Positions 1 through 7,864 of a DNA stretch of 36,444 bases are shown here, in pieces. Under the pieces are notes generated by a model. The model worked only from the letters and a program-made list of their open reading frames with translations. It was not told the DNA's origin and ran no database searches. A program made the position numbers and the translations under genes. This DNA comes from Bacillota bacterium (GTDB lineage: Bacteria > Bacillota > Clostridia > Peptostreptococcales > Anaerovoracaceae), in assembly GCA_016283945.1 (NCBI GenBank), contig JAEENW010000155.1, forward strand, positions 1-36,444, written 5' to 3'. Every line of letters starts with the position of its first letter. Within the stretch, counting starts at the first letter, position 1.

Positions 1-1
1 G

Positions 2-226
2 ATCTGCCCCCACAAGGCCGTAACCAAGAAGCCGGCTGAAGTCCGTATGGGTTCAGGAAAGGGAGCTCCCGCTTACTGGGTAGCTGTCGTAAAGCCCGGC
101 AGGATCATGTTCGAGATCGCCGGAGTGCCCGAGGAGGACGCCAAGGAGGCCATGCGCCTCGCCTCCCACAAGCTCCCGATCAAGTGCAAGTTCGTCAGCA
201 AGGCAATGCAGGAGGCTAAGGCGTAA
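2..226 (+). CDS. rplP: 50S ribosomal protein L16, C-terminal part (5' truncated by window edge)
   Basis: L16 sits in the large subunit near the A-site tRNA and helps form the peptidyl-transferase region. Only the last 74 residues are present, read in the frame that starts at base 2. They contain the L16 hallmarks PAEVRMGSGKG, YWVAVVKPGR and FEIAGVPEE, followed by the LPIKCKFV ending. The stop TAA (224-226) overlaps the ATG of rpmC by one base, so the two are probably translationally coupled. L16 followed by L29 and S17 is the normal S10-operon order. The start lies outside the window. Confidence 0.97.
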   Translation: MCPHKAVTKKPAEVRMGSGKGAPAYWVAVVKPGRIMFEIAGVPEEDAKEAMRLASHKLPIKCKFVSKAMQEAKA

Positions 227-429
227 TGAAGATCGAAAAGATAAGAAATATGAGCCAGACCGAGCTTGCGAGCGAGGAGATGAAGCTCAAGAAGGAGCTC
301 TTCAATCTCCGCTTCCAGCACGTGACCGGCCAGCTCGAGAGCCCCGCGAAGATGAAAGAGATCAAGAGAGACATCGCGAGGATCAAGACCGTGATCAGAG
401 AGAACGAGCTCAAGGCAGCCGATAAGTAG
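226..429 (+). CDS. rpmC: 50S ribosomal protein L29
   Basis: L29 is a small helical-hairpin protein beside the peptide exit tunnel, at the docking site for trigger factor and SRP. The 67-residue protein begins MKIEKIRNMS and carries the family signature KKELFNLRFQHVTGQLE, with the expected length for a bacterial L29. Its ATG overlaps the rplP stop by one base (TAATG), so it has no separate ribosome binding site of note and probably depends on coupling. It is followed after 17 bases by rpsQ. Confidence 0.97.
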   Translation: MKIEKIRNMSQTELASEEMKLKKELFNLRFQHVTGQLESPAKMKEIKRDIARIKTVIRENELKAADK

Positions 430-446
430 AAAGGAGGACGTGGACA

Positions 447-707
447 ATGGCAGAAGAAAGAAACGCAAGAAGAACAGTGACCGGTATCGTTACCAGCAAC
501 AAGATGGACAAGTCCATCGTTGTGAGCACTGAGGAATCCCGCCGTCACGCTCTCTATGGAAAGTCTACCAAGATCACCAAGAAGTACATGGCGCACGACG
601 AGAACAACGAGTGCGAGATCGGCGACAAGGTCATGATCATGGAGACCAGGCCTCTCTCCAAGAGCAAGAGATGGAGACTGGTCAAGGTCGTAGAGAAGGT
701 TAAATAA
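447..707 (+). CDS. rpsQ: 30S ribosomal protein S17
   Basis: S17 is a primary 16S rRNA binder in the small-subunit body. The 86-residue OB-fold protein shows the S17 signatures GIVTSNKMDKSIVV and HDENNECEIGDKVMIMETRPLSK. The ATG at 447 follows an AAAGGAGG-type site at about 430-437. Length and order (L29, S17, L14) are typical. Confidence 0.97.
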   Translation: MAEERNARRTVTGIVTSNKMDKSIVVSTEESRRHALYGKSTKITKKYMAHDENNECEIGDKVMIMETRPLSKSKRWRLVKVVEKVK

Positions 708-718
708 GGAGGCACCAG

Positions 719-1087
719 ATGATCCAGAATGAAACAAGACTGAAGGTCGCCGACAACTCCGGTGCTAAGGAACTCCTTTGCATCAGGATCCTCGGAGGTA
801 CCGGTCGTAAATATGCGAATATTGGCGACATCATCGTATGTGCCGTTAAGGACGCCACCCCGGGCGGTATCGTCAAGAAGGGCGACGTAGTCAAGGCCGT
901 CATCGTCAGAAGCGCTACCGGCGCCAGGAGAGTCGACGGAAGCTACGTAAAGTTCGACCAGAACGCGGCTGTCATCATCAACGAAGACAAGACCCCGAAG
1001 GGGACCCGTATCTTCGGACCGGTCGCCAGAGAGCTCAGAGACAAGGGCTTCATGAAGATCGTGTCCCTTGCTCCGGAAGTACTGTAA
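719..1087 (+). CDS. rplN: 50S ribosomal protein L14
   Basis: L14 binds 23S rRNA and forms an intersubunit bridge with 16S rRNA; it also binds the silencing factor RsfS. The 122-residue protein has the expected length and contains TRLKVADNSGAKEL near the N-terminus, GGIVKKGDVVKAVIVR in the middle and GTRIFGPVARELR near the end. A TAAGGAGG site overlaps the rpsQ stop, 11 bases upstream of the ATG. Confidence 0.98.
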   Translation: MIQNETRLKVADNSGAKELLCIRILGGTGRKYANIGDIIVCAVKDATPGGIVKKGDVVKAVIVRSATGARRVDGSYVKFDQNAAVIINEDKTPKGTRIFGPVARELRDKGFMKIVSLAPEVL

Positions 1088-1100
1088 GGAGGCCCATCTA

Positions 1101-1406
1101 ATGAAGATCAAAAGGAACGACACCGTCCAGGTGATCACCGGCAAGGATAAGGGCAAGACCGGCAAGGTCCTCGCCGTATATCCCAAGAACAATACCGTAA
1201 TCGTCGAGGGCGTCAACATCCAGACCAAGCACGCCAAGGCCCAGGGCGATCAGCCCGCCGAGATCCGCAAGGTCGAGGGACCCATCGATGCTTCCAACGT
1301 GATGTACTACGACAGCAAGGCCAAGGCTCCCAGCCGCATCGGCTACGTCGTCGAGAACGGCACCAAGAAGAGAATTTCCAAGAAGTCCGGTCAGGTGATC
1401 GATTAA
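1101..1406 (+). CDS. rplX: 50S ribosomal protein L24
   Basis: L24 initiates large-subunit assembly and lies near the tunnel exit. The 101-residue protein begins MKIKRNDTVQVITGKDKGK, a KOW motif, and continues with NTVIVEGVN and the central EGPIDASNVM segment. The ATG at 1101 was chosen over an in-frame upstream start at 1068 because homologs begin here and a TAAGGAGG site (about 1085-1092) precedes it; the upstream start would overlap rplN. Confidence 0.97.
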   Translation: MKIKRNDTVQVITGKDKGKTGKVLAVYPKNNTVIVEGVNIQTKHAKAQGDQPAEIRKVEGPIDASNVMYYDSKAKAPSRIGYVVENGTKKRISKKSGQVID

Positions 1407-1427
1407 TTTCGAAAGGAGGAAACAGAC

Positions 1428-1967
1428 TTGTCAAGACTTAAAGATAAGTACAAGGAGCAGGTATTCCCTGCCCTCAAGGATAAGTACAATTACGATAACG
1501 TTATGCAGGTTCCGAAACTCGAAAAGATCACCCTCAACATGGGACTCGGAGATGCAAAGGATAACCCCAAGCTGCTCGAGATGGCGGTGAAGGAAATGGC
1601 TGAGATCGCGGGCCAGGCTCCGGTCGTCACCAAGTCCAGAAAGTCCATCGCGAACTTCAAGGTCAGAAGCGGAATGTCCGTAGGCTGCAAGGTCACCCTT
1701 CGCGGCGAGAGGATGTACGAGTTCGCCGACAAGTTCTTCAACATCGTGCTCCCCAGGGTCAGAGACTTCAAGGGCGTGAACAAGAATTCCTTCGACGGCC
1801 GCGGCAACTATTCCATGGGCGTCAAGGAGCAGCTGATCTTCCCTGAGATCGTTTACGACAAGGTAGAAAAGGTCAGAGGCATGGATATCGTATTCACCAC
1901 TACGGCAAAGACCGACGAAGAGGCCTACACGCTTCTCGAGATGCTGGGCATGCCGTTTGAGAAGTAG
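1428..1967 (+). CDS. rplE: 50S ribosomal protein L5
   Basis: L5 is part of the 5S rRNA complex in the central protuberance and contacts P-site tRNA. The 179-residue protein has the normal length and contains PKLEKITLNMGLG, the KSRKSIANFKVR segment and FDGRGNYSMGVKEQLIFPEI. It starts with TTG, an uncommon start codon, but a strong GAAAGGAGGAAAC site lies just upstream and homologs begin at this residue. Confidence 0.97.
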   Translation: MSRLKDKYKEQVFPALKDKYNYDNVMQVPKLEKITLNMGLGDAKDNPKLLEMAVKEMAEIAGQAPVVTKSRKSIANFKVRSGMSVGCKVTLRGERMYEFADKFFNIVLPRVRDFKGVNKNSFDGRGNYSMGVKEQLIFPEIVYDKVEKVRGMDIVFTTTAKTDEEAYTLLEMLGMPFEK

Positions 1968-1976
1968 GAGGGCACA

Positions 1977-2162
1977 ATGGCTAAAACATCTCTCAAAGTC
2001 AAGCAGCAGAGAGCTCCCAAGCACTCCACACAGGCTTACAACCGCTGCAAGATCTGCGGAAGACCGCATGCTTATCTGAGAAAGTACGGTATCTGCCGTA
2101 TATGCTTCAGAGAGCTGGCTTACAAGGGTGAGATCCCCGGAGTCAGAAAGGCCAGCTGGTAG
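1977..2162 (+). CDS. rpsZ: 30S ribosomal protein S14, zinc-binding type Z
   Basis: S14 is a late-binding protein of the 30S head. This is the short 61-residue form, MAKTSLKVKQQRAPK, with two CxxC pairs (CKIC and CRIC) that bind zinc, unlike the longer cysteine-free S14. The RCKICGRPHAYLRKYGICRI stretch is diagnostic. The gene lies nine bases after rplE with a TAGGAGG site, in the standard spc position between L5 and S8. Confidence 0.97.
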   Translation: MAKTSLKVKQQRAPKHSTQAYNRCKICGRPHAYLRKYGICRICFRELAYKGEIPGVRKASW

Positions 2163-2182
2163 AGGGGAAGGAGGTAACAACA

Positions 2183-2581
2183 ATGACTATGACCGATCCT
2201 GTAGCAGATATGCTCACAAGAATCAGAAACGCGAACACAGCAGGACACGATTTTGTTGATATCCCTGCTTCCAAGATCAAGAAGAACATCGCCGAGATCC
2301 TCGTCAAGGAGGGTTACATAAAGGGCTTCGAGCTCGTTGAAGGCGAGAAACAGGACATCATCAGAGTTCAGATGAAGTACGCCGAGGGCAAGCAGAGAGT
2401 CATCACCGGCATCAAGAGGATCTCCAAGCCGGGACTCAAGGTCTATGCCAAGGCCGCCGACGTCCCCAGGGTTCTGGGCGGACTCGGGATCGCCATCATC
2501 TCCACCTCCAACGGCCTTGTCACCGACAAGGAAGCCAGGAAGCTCGGAGTAGGCGGAGAAGTAATCTGCTACGTTTGGTAA
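2183..2581 (+). CDS. rpsH: 30S ribosomal protein S8
   Basis: S8 binds the central domain of 16S rRNA; in E. coli it also represses the spc operon by binding its mRNA near rplE. The 132-residue protein begins MTMTDPVADMLTRIRNAN and ends GKLGVGGEVICYVW-like (seen as RKLGVGGEVICYVW), as expected. Two ATGs lie two codons apart (2183 and 2189); the first has the better spacing from the GGAAGGAGG site at about 2166-2174, and the second would give the common MTDPVADM form. Confidence 0.97.
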   Translation: MTMTDPVADMLTRIRNANTAGHDFVDIPASKIKKNIAEILVKEGYIKGFELVEGEKQDIIRVQMKYAEGKQRVITGIKRISKPGLKVYAKAADVPRVLGGLGIAIISTSNGLVTDKEARKLGVGGEVICYVW

Positions 2582-2601
2582 TAAGGAAAGGAGAAGAACA
2601 A

Positions 2602-3141
2602 ATGTCCAGAATAGGAAAACTGCCTGTGACTGTTCCCGCCGGCGTTGAGATCACCGTCAGCGACTCGAACCTTGTTACCGTCAAGGGACCCAAGGGAACT
2701 CTCTCCCAGCAGATCAGCAAGCTCATCAAGGTAGAGAACGAGAACGGAACTATCACTCTCACTCCCTCGAACGAGAGCCGTGAGGCCAACATGCAGCACG
2801 GACTCGCCAGGAGCCTCGTCCACAACATGGTCGTAGGCGTCACCGACGGCTATCAGAAGAAGCTCGAGATGACCGGCGTCGGCTACAGAGCCGAGAAGAA
2901 GGGCGACACCCTCATCATGCAGCTCGGTTATTCCCACCCGGTCGAGATGAAGGATCCCGAAGGAATCACCACCGAGGTCCCCAGCCAGACCGAGATCCTG
3001 GTCAAGGGCGCCGATAAGGACAAGGTCGGCAACTACGCCGCCATCATCCGCGCCTGGAGAAAGCCGGAGCCTTACAAGGGCAAGGGTATCCACTACGCGG
3101 GCGAGTACATCCGCCGCAAAGAAGGCAAGACCGGTAAGTAA
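2602..3141 (+). CDS. rplF: 50S ribosomal protein L6
   Basis: L6 binds near the sarcin-ricin loop at the factor-binding site. The 179-residue protein begins MSRIGKLPVTVPAGVEI and contains KGPKGTLS, the GVTDGYQKKLEMTGVGYR segment and the C-terminal signature KPEPYKGKGIHYAGE. The open frame extends upstream to 2575 inside rpsH, but homologs start at the ATG at 2602, which has a GGAAAGGAGAAG site before it. Confidence 0.98.
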   Translation: MSRIGKLPVTVPAGVEITVSDSNLVTVKGPKGTLSQQISKLIKVENENGTITLTPSNESREANMQHGLARSLVHNMVVGVTDGYQKKLEMTGVGYRAEKKGDTLIMQLGYSHPVEMKDPEGITTEVPSQTEILVKGADKDKVGNYAAIIRAWRKPEPYKGKGIHYAGEYIRRKEGKTGK

Positions 3142-3157
3142 GGGAGGACGATGAAAC

Positions 3158-3517
3158 ATGAACAGCAGAAATGACAATCGAGTCAAAAGACATGAGAGAG
3201 TCAGAAAGAATGTATTCGGAACTCCCGAGATGCCCAGGCTTTGCGTGTTCAGAAGCTCTAAGAACATCTACGCGCAGGTCATCGACGACGTGAACGGGAA
3301 GACCCTCGCCGCGGCGTCCTCTCTCGACAAGGAGATCAAGGAGCAGGCTGCTTACGGCGGAAACAAGGCCGCCGCGAAGCTCGTCGGCGAACTCGTCGGC
3401 AAGAGAGCCAAGGAAGCCGGGATCGAGACCGTCACCTTCGACAGGGGCGGCTACCTCTATCACGGAAGAGTTAAAGAGCTGGCTGACGGCGCTAGAGCTG
3501 CAGGCCTTGATTTCTAA
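3158..3517 (+). CDS. rplR: 50S ribosomal protein L18
   Basis: L18 attaches 5S rRNA to the central protuberance together with L5. The 119-residue protein has a basic N-terminus, then TPEMPRLCVFRSSKNIYAQV and the C-terminal DRGGYLYHGRVKELADGARA that defines the family. The ATG at 3158 was preferred to an out-of-frame ATG at 3151; GGGAGG lies about ten bases upstream. Confidence 0.97.
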   Translation: MNSRNDNRVKRHERVRKNVFGTPEMPRLCVFRSSKNIYAQVIDDVNGKTLAAASSLDKEIKEQAAYGGNKAAAKLVGELVGKRAKEAGIETVTFDRGGYLYHGRVKELADGARAAGLDF

Positions 3518-3532
3518 GGAGGATCACCGGAT

Positions 3533-4036
3533 ATGGCAAATAAGATAGATGTCTCCAAGCTTGACCTCAAGGAATCCATCGTCAATATCAGAAGGGTCAC
3601 CAAGGTAGTCAAGGGCGGAAAGAATTCAAGATTCAGCGTCACCGTAGTAGTCGGCGACAGCGACGGCCACGTCGGGCTCGGCCTCGGCAAGTCCGTCGAG
3701 ATCCCCGAGGCCGTCAGAAAGGCCAGCGAGGACGCCAAGAAGAATCTCATCAGCGTTCCGATGAAGGGAACCACCATTCCCCACAGGACCGAAGGCTTCG
3801 CGGGCGCGGGCAGAGTGCTGCTCATGCCGGCTGCCCCCGGTACCGGCGTCATCGCGGGCGGCGCGGCCAGGACCGTGCTCGAGTTCGCGGGCATCAAGGA
3901 CGTCAGAGCCAAGTCTCTGGGCTCCAGCAACGCCGGCAACGTCGCCAACGCGACTCTCGCGGGCCTCAAGAGCCTCGTGACCGTAGAGCAGGTCGCCAGA
4001 CTCAGGGGACTCAGCAAGGAAGAGATTTTAGGATAG
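3533..4036 (+). CDS. rpsE: 30S ribosomal protein S5
   Basis: S5 acts in mRNA entry, helicase activity and decoding accuracy. The 167-residue protein contains the S5 N-terminal double-stranded-RNA-binding fold (INIRRVTKVVKGGKN-like, seen as VNIRRVTKVVKGGKN), GLGLGKSVEIPEAVRKA, and the C-terminal LLMPAAPGTGVIAGGAARTV. Length and position between L18 and L30 are standard. A TAAGGAGGATCACC site overlaps the rplR stop. Confidence 0.98.
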   Translation: MANKIDVSKLDLKESIVNIRRVTKVVKGGKNSRFSVTVVVGDSDGHVGLGLGKSVEIPEAVRKASEDAKKNLISVPMKGTTIPHRTEGFAGAGRVLLMPAAPGTGVIAGGAARTVLEFAGIKDVRAKSLGSSNAGNVANATLAGLKSLVTVEQVARLRGLSKEEILG

Positions 4037-4048
4037 GAGGTAGGAGCA

Positions 4049-4225
4049 ATGCTTAAGATCACGCTTATAAAGAGCACCATAGGTTCTACTCCTTACCAGA
4101 AGAAGGTCGTCGAAGCCCTCGGACTTCGCAAGATGCACCAGACCGTGGAGCTTCCCAACACCCCGCAGACCAGGGGCGCCGTGGCCAAAGTCTCCCACCT
4201 TTTGCAGGTAGAAGAAGTTGAGTAG
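4049..4225 (+). CDS. rpmD: 50S ribosomal protein L30
   Basis: L30 is a small non-essential large-subunit protein. The 58-residue protein reads MLKITLIKSTIG, then KVVEALGLRKMHQTVELPN and a C-terminal RGAVAKVSHLLQVEEVE, matching the two-helix L30 fold and its usual length of about 60. It was found by direct translation between rpsE and rplO. GGAGGTAGGAGCA upstream of the ATG provides the ribosome binding site. Confidence 0.97.
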   Translation: MLKITLIKSTIGSTPYQKKVVEALGLRKMHQTVELPNTPQTRGAVAKVSHLLQVEEVE

Positions 4226-4237
4226 GAGGGCGAACGA

Positions 4238-4678
4238 ATGAAACTACACGAACTCAAAAAGCCTGCCGGATCCACCTTCAAGCCCAAGAGAAAGGGCAGA
4301 GGGACCGGCACCGGAAACGGCACCACTTCGGGTCGCGGCATGAACGGCCAGAACTCCAGAAGCGGCGGCGGCGTCCGTCTCGGCTTCGAAGGCGGCCAGA
4401 TGCCCCTTTACAGGAGGATCCCCAAGAGAGGATTCACCAACCACTTCAGAACTGACTACGTTGCAGTGAACGTCGAGTCCCTCAACATCTTCGAGGACGG
4501 CACCGTCGTCACCCCCGAGATGATGATCGAGGCGGGCCTTGCCAAGGCCATCACCGGCGGCATCAAGATCCTCGGAAGCGGCGAGCTCAAGAAGAATCTC
4601 ACCGTTCAGGCTCAGAAGTTCAGCAACAGCGCGATCGACAAGATCGTTGCCGCGGGAGGAAAGGCAGAGGTGGTCTAA
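4238..4678 (+). CDS. rplO: 50S ribosomal protein L15
   Basis: L15 is a 23S rRNA-binding assembly protein. The 146-residue protein begins MKLHELKKPAGS and has the Gly/Arg/Lys-rich tail that threads into rRNA (KRKGRGTGTGNG, then GQNSRSGGGVRLGFEGGQMP), followed by the globular part ending in an AAGGKAEVV-type segment. The stop TAA (4676-4678) is one base before the secY ATG, so secY is probably translationally coupled. Confidence 0.98.
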   Translation: MKLHELKKPAGSTFKPKRKGRGTGTGNGTTSGRGMNGQNSRSGGGVRLGFEGGQMPLYRRIPKRGFTNHFRTDYVAVNVESLNIFEDGTVVTPEMMIEAGLAKAITGGIKILGSGELKKNLTVQAQKFSNSAIDKIVAAGGKAEVV

Positions 4679-4679
4679 G

Positions 4680-5963
4680 ATGGGCATTTTCCAGACAGTG
4701 ATCCAGGCCTGGAAGATACCCGAGATGAGGAAGAAGATGCTGTACACCCTCATGATGCTCATCATCTTCCGCCTCGGCTCGAACATCCCCGTACCAGGAA
4801 TCAACCGCGCGATGCTCGCGTCCATGTTCGATTCCAACAGCGCGGGTCTGTTCGGACTCTACGATATCTTCTCGGGCGGTGCCTTCAGCAACTTCACCAT
4901 ATTTGCTCTGGGCATCTCGCCGTACATCACGTCGTCCATTATCCTGCAGCTGCTCGCAGTGGCTATCCCCTATCTGGAGGAGCTCTCCAAGCAGGGCGAG
5001 GAGGGAAGGCGCAAGATCGCGGCTATCACTAGATATACCACCCTGGCGCTCGCGCTGATCCAGGCCATCGGCTACACCTTCGGCCTGTTCAGCGGGATAC
5101 TGACCGACTCCAGCTTCTTCTCCAAGTGCGTCATCGTGCTGGTGCTGGTAGCCGGCTCCATCTTCCTGATGTGGCTGGGCGAGAGGATCAACGAAAACGG
5201 CATGGGCAACGGCATCTCGCTGCTGATCTTCGCCGGTATCGTCTCCAGGATCCCGACCGCCATCAAGAGCACCCTCAAAGGTGTCGCTGACGGCACCGTG
5301 GGGATCATCTCCGTCCTCATCTTCTGCGTGTTCGCGGTGATCGTCATCATCGGCATCATCCTCGTGCAGGAGGGAACCAGGAAGATCCCCGTTCAGTACG
5401 CGAAGAGAGTCGTCGGACGCAAGATGTACGGCGGACAGACCACGCACATTCCCATCAAGGTGAATCAGGCCGGCGTCATCCCCGTGATCTTCGCGGTATC
5501 GATACTGCAGCTCCCCAGCACCATCGCTTACATGGTGCCCGGCAGCGGCTTCGCCAACTTCGTGCAGAAGTATCTGAGCTCCACGGGCAACCCCGGAGTG
5601 TGGATCTACTTCGTGCTCGACATCTTGTTCATCATAGCCTTCACCTACTTCTACGGCGCGATCAGCTTCGACCCCGTGCAGATCGCTGACCAGATGAAGA
5701 CCAACGGCGGATTCATCCCCGGCATCAGACCGGGCAGACCCACCTCGGACTACATCGCCAAGGTCAGCAGCAGGCTCAACCTCGTGAGCGCGATCTTCCT
5801 CGCGATCATCGCCTCCCTGCCGACCCTGCTCTCGCACTGGTCAAGCCTGCAGATCGGCTTCGGCGGTACCTCGCTGGTCATCGCCGTCGGCGTAGCGCTC
5901 GAGACCATGAAGCAGCTTGAGACCATGATGATGATGAGGAACTACAGCGGATTCCTCAAATAA
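4680..5963 (+). CDS. secY: Protein translocase subunit SecY
   Basis: SecY is the membrane channel of the Sec translocon, working with SecE, SecG and SecA. The 427-residue protein starts MGIFQTVIQAWKIPEMRKK and contains FRLGSNIPVPGIN, the plug-region segment FSGGAFSNFTIFALGISPYI, EGTRKIPVQYAKRVVGRKMYG in the fifth cytoplasmic loop, and ten predicted hydrophobic segments. The frame is open upstream to 4539 inside rplO, but the family start is at 4680. Adk follows after 11 bases. Confidence 0.98.
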   Translation: MGIFQTVIQAWKIPEMRKKMLYTLMMLIIFRLGSNIPVPGINRAMLASMFDSNSAGLFGLYDIFSGGAFSNFTIFALGISPYITSSIILQLLAVAIPYLEELSKQGEEGRRKIAAITRYTTLALALIQAIGYTFGLFSGILTDSSFFSKCVIVLVLVAGSIFLMWLGERINENGMGNGISLLIFAGIVSRIPTAIKSTLKGVADGTVGIISVLIFCVFAVIVIIGIILVQEGTRKIPVQYAKRVVGRKMYGGQTTHIPIKVNQAGVIPVIFAVSILQLPSTIAYMVPGSGFANFVQKYLSSTGNPGVWIYFVLDILFIIAFTYFYGAISFDPVQIADQMKTNGGFIPGIRPGRPTSDYIAKVSSRLNLVSAIFLAIIASLPTLLSHWSSLQIGFGGTSLVIAVGVALETMKQLETMMMMRNYSGFLK

Positions 5964-5974
5964 GGAGGCAGCGC

Positions 5975-6616
5975 GTGAAGAGAATCGTTCTGCTCGGACC
6001 TCCGGGAGCCGGCAAGGGCACCCAGGCGACGGGCATTTCGCAAAAATACGGCATACCTCATATCTCGACCGGAGACATCTTCCGCGCCAACGTCAAGGAA
6101 GGCACTCCGCTCGGGAAGAAGGCCAAGGAGTATATGGATCAGGGTCTACTGGTCCCGGACTCCCTGGTGTGCGACCTCGTGGAGGACCGCCTCTCGCAGC
6201 CTGACTGCGAGAACGGCTACCTGCTCGACGGTTTCCCCAGAACGGTCTTTCAGGCCGAGAGGCTGGACAGCTTCCTCGGCTGCGCGAGCTCTGAGCTCTG
6301 CGTGGTCGACATAGAGGTCCGCCCCGAGGCTCTGCTGCCCAGGCTCACAGGCCGCAGGGTCTGCATCAAGTGCGGAGCTCCGTACCACGTGCTGACCAAG
6401 CCGACCAGGGTGCCCGGCGTCTGCGACATCTGCGGAGGCCTGGTCGTCCAGAGAGCCGACGACAGCGAGGAGACAGTCATGAACCGCCTCAAGGTCTATG
6501 ACAGCTCCACAGCTCCTCTCATCGACTACTACGGAGACGGAAGGCTGATCCGCATCGACGGAGAGAAAGCTCCGGACGAGGTCTTCGCGGACATCACCTC
6601 CGCCGTGGGAGAGTAA
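5975..6616 (+). CDS. adk: Adenylate kinase, zinc-containing LID
   Basis: Adenylate kinase interconverts ATP + AMP and 2 ADP. The 213-residue protein has the P-loop GPPGAGKGT at residues 8-16, the AMP-binding STGDIFRA segment (31-38) and LLDGFPRT (83-90). The LID domain carries four cysteines (C130, C133, C150, C153) as two CxxC pairs, the structural zinc site of many Gram-positive enzymes. It starts with GTG behind TAAGGAGG. The secY-adk-map order is classic for Bacillota. Confidence 0.97.
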   Translation: MKRIVLLGPPGAGKGTQATGISQKYGIPHISTGDIFRANVKEGTPLGKKAKEYMDQGLLVPDSLVCDLVEDRLSQPDCENGYLLDGFPRTVFQAERLDSFLGCASSELCVVDIEVRPEALLPRLTGRRVCIKCGAPYHVLTKPTRVPGVCDICGGLVVQRADDSEETVMNRLKVYDSSTAPLIDYYGDGRLIRIDGEKAPDEVFADITSAVGE

Positions 6617-6619
6617 GTC

Positions 6620-7387
6620 ATGATCGTGATCAAATCGGAGCATGAGATCGAGCTGATGGCGAAGGCCTGCAGCGTTCTCGGCGAGATGTTCATAGAACTC
6701 CCCGGGATCATAAAGCCGGGCATCTCCACCAGGGACATCGACAAGTGGGTCGACGATTTCATCCTGAAACACGGTATGACACCCGCATTCAAGGGCTACG
6801 GCGGGTTCCCCGCCGCGGCCTGCATATCGGTCAACGAGGAGGTCGTTCACGGCATCCCCTCGAGAAAGAAGATCCTCAGGGAGGGCGACATCGTGAGCGT
6901 CGACCTCGGGACCATATACAAAGACTACTATTCCGATGCTGCCAGGACCTATCCGGTCGGCGAGATCAGCGAGGAGAACGCCAGACTGATCCGCGTCTGC
7001 AGGGAGAGCTTCTTCGAGGGGCTCAAGTACTGCAGGGCGGGCGCCAGACTCGGAGACGCCGAGCACGCGATCCAGGAGTACGTCGAAGCCAGAGGCTTCT
7101 CCGTGATCCGGGATTTCACGGGCCACGGGATAGGCAGGGACCTCCACGAGGACCCCGCGATCCCCAACTACGGCAAGGCAGGCCACGGACCCAAGCTGGT
7201 CCCCGGAATGACATTGGCCATCGAGCCGATGATAGCCGTCGGAGATTACGACGTTGAGATATTGTCCAACGACTGGACGGCCGTTACCACGGACGGATCA
7301 TTCGCGGCACACTACGAGAACACGATAGTTATAACCGAAGGCGAACCGAGGATATTGACGCTTGAGCCGGAAGGAGGTCTGATCTGA
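6620..7387 (+). CDS. map: Methionine aminopeptidase, type I
   Basis: MetAP removes the initiator methionine from nascent proteins. The 255-residue pita-bread-fold enzyme shows the five metal ligands in order: D95 (SVDLGT), D106 (YSDAAR), H169 (TGHGIG), E202 (LAIEPM) and E233 (HYENTI); H77 is the usual substrate-side histidine. It starts three bases after adk and its stop overlaps the infA ATG (TGATG), so it is coupled at both ends. Confidence 0.97.
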   Translation: MIVIKSEHEIELMAKACSVLGEMFIELPGIIKPGISTRDIDKWVDDFILKHGMTPAFKGYGGFPAAACISVNEEVVHGIPSRKKILREGDIVSVDLGTIYKDYYSDAARTYPVGEISEENARLIRVCRESFFEGLKYCRAGARLGDAEHAIQEYVEARGFSVIRDFTGHGIGRDLHEDPAIPNYGKAGHGPKLVPGMTLAIEPMIAVGDYDVEILSNDWTAVTTDGSFAAHYENTIVITEGEPRILTLEPEGGLI

Positions 7388-7605
7388 TGGCAAAAAACGA
7401 CAGCATAGAAGTCACAGGAACCGTGCTCGAGGCCCTGCCCAACGCCATGTTCAGGGTTAAGCTTGAGAACAACTTCGAGGTCCTGGCCCACATTTCCGGC
7501 AAGATGAGGATGAACTTCATCCGCATACTTCCGGGAGACAGGGTGAGGCTCGAGCTCAGCCCCTACGACCTGACGCGCGGCAGGATCACATGGAGAGACA
7601 AGTAG
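7387..7605 (+). CDS. infA: Translation initiation factor IF-1
   Basis: IF-1 occupies the 30S A site during initiation and assists IF-2 and IF-3. The 72-residue S1/OB-fold protein reads MAKNDSIEVTGTVLEALPNA, then ISGKMRMNFIRILPGDRVR and a final GRITWRDK-like end, exactly the family length. The ATG overlaps the map stop by one base, and the AAGGAGG site lies in the last map codons. Confidence 0.98.
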   Translation: MAKNDSIEVTGTVLEALPNAMFRVKLENNFEVLAHISGKMRMNFIRILPGDRVRLELSPYDLTRGRITWRDK

Positions 7606-7627
7606 TCCCGAATTGGAGGAAATAGAA

Positions 7628-7741
7628 ATGAAAGTCAGAAGTTCAGTTAAGCCCATCTGCGAGAAGTGCAAGGTCATCAAGAGAAACGGCAAGGTCATGG
7701 TGATCTGCGAGAACCCCAAGCACAAGCAGGTGCAGGGCTAG
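7628..7741 (+). CDS. rpmJ: 50S ribosomal protein L36
   Basis: L36 is a tiny zinc-ribbon protein that stabilises 23S rRNA near the GTPase-associated region. The 37-residue protein, found by direct translation, begins MKVRSSVKPICEKC. Three cysteines (C11, C14, C27) and H32 form the zinc site, so this is the zinc-binding (C+) form. The ATG follows TTGGAGGAAATAGAA. The infA-rpmJ-rpsM order is conserved across Bacillota. Confidence 0.97.
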   Translation: MKVRSSVKPICEKCKVIKRNGKVMVICENPKHKQVQG

Positions 7742-7829
7742 TGGCGCGCCTTTCAAACGGAAAGAGCGCCTCTAACTAAGGTATTGTGCGCCGGCGGGGC
7801 TCACTCGGTCCCGGGTTGGCGCGTCAAAT
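7742..7829 (+). promoter_or_regulatory. Structured leader upstream of rpsM (two hairpins)
   Basis: This 123-base gap is the widest inside the ribosomal cluster. Hairpin 1 pairs GGCGC (7743-7747) with GCGCC (7766-7770), and inside it CTTTC (7750-7754) with GAAAG (7760-7764). Hairpin 2 pairs GCGCC (7788-7792) with GGCGC (7818-7822), and inside it CGGGG (7795-7799) with TCCCG (7809-7813). Neither is followed by a T-run, so they are not intrinsic terminators. In E. coli the leader at this place, just before rpsM, is where S4 represses the alpha operon. A similar role here is inference. Confidence 0.5.
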
Positions 7830-7864
7830 TATAAAAATAGTTGCAGTACAACAGGAGGTAATTT

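Noticed and set aside
7830..7835. TATAAA as a -10 promoter element before rpsM
   Set aside because: No -35 hexamer lies at an acceptable distance; the nearest TTGGCG is only about seven bases upstream.
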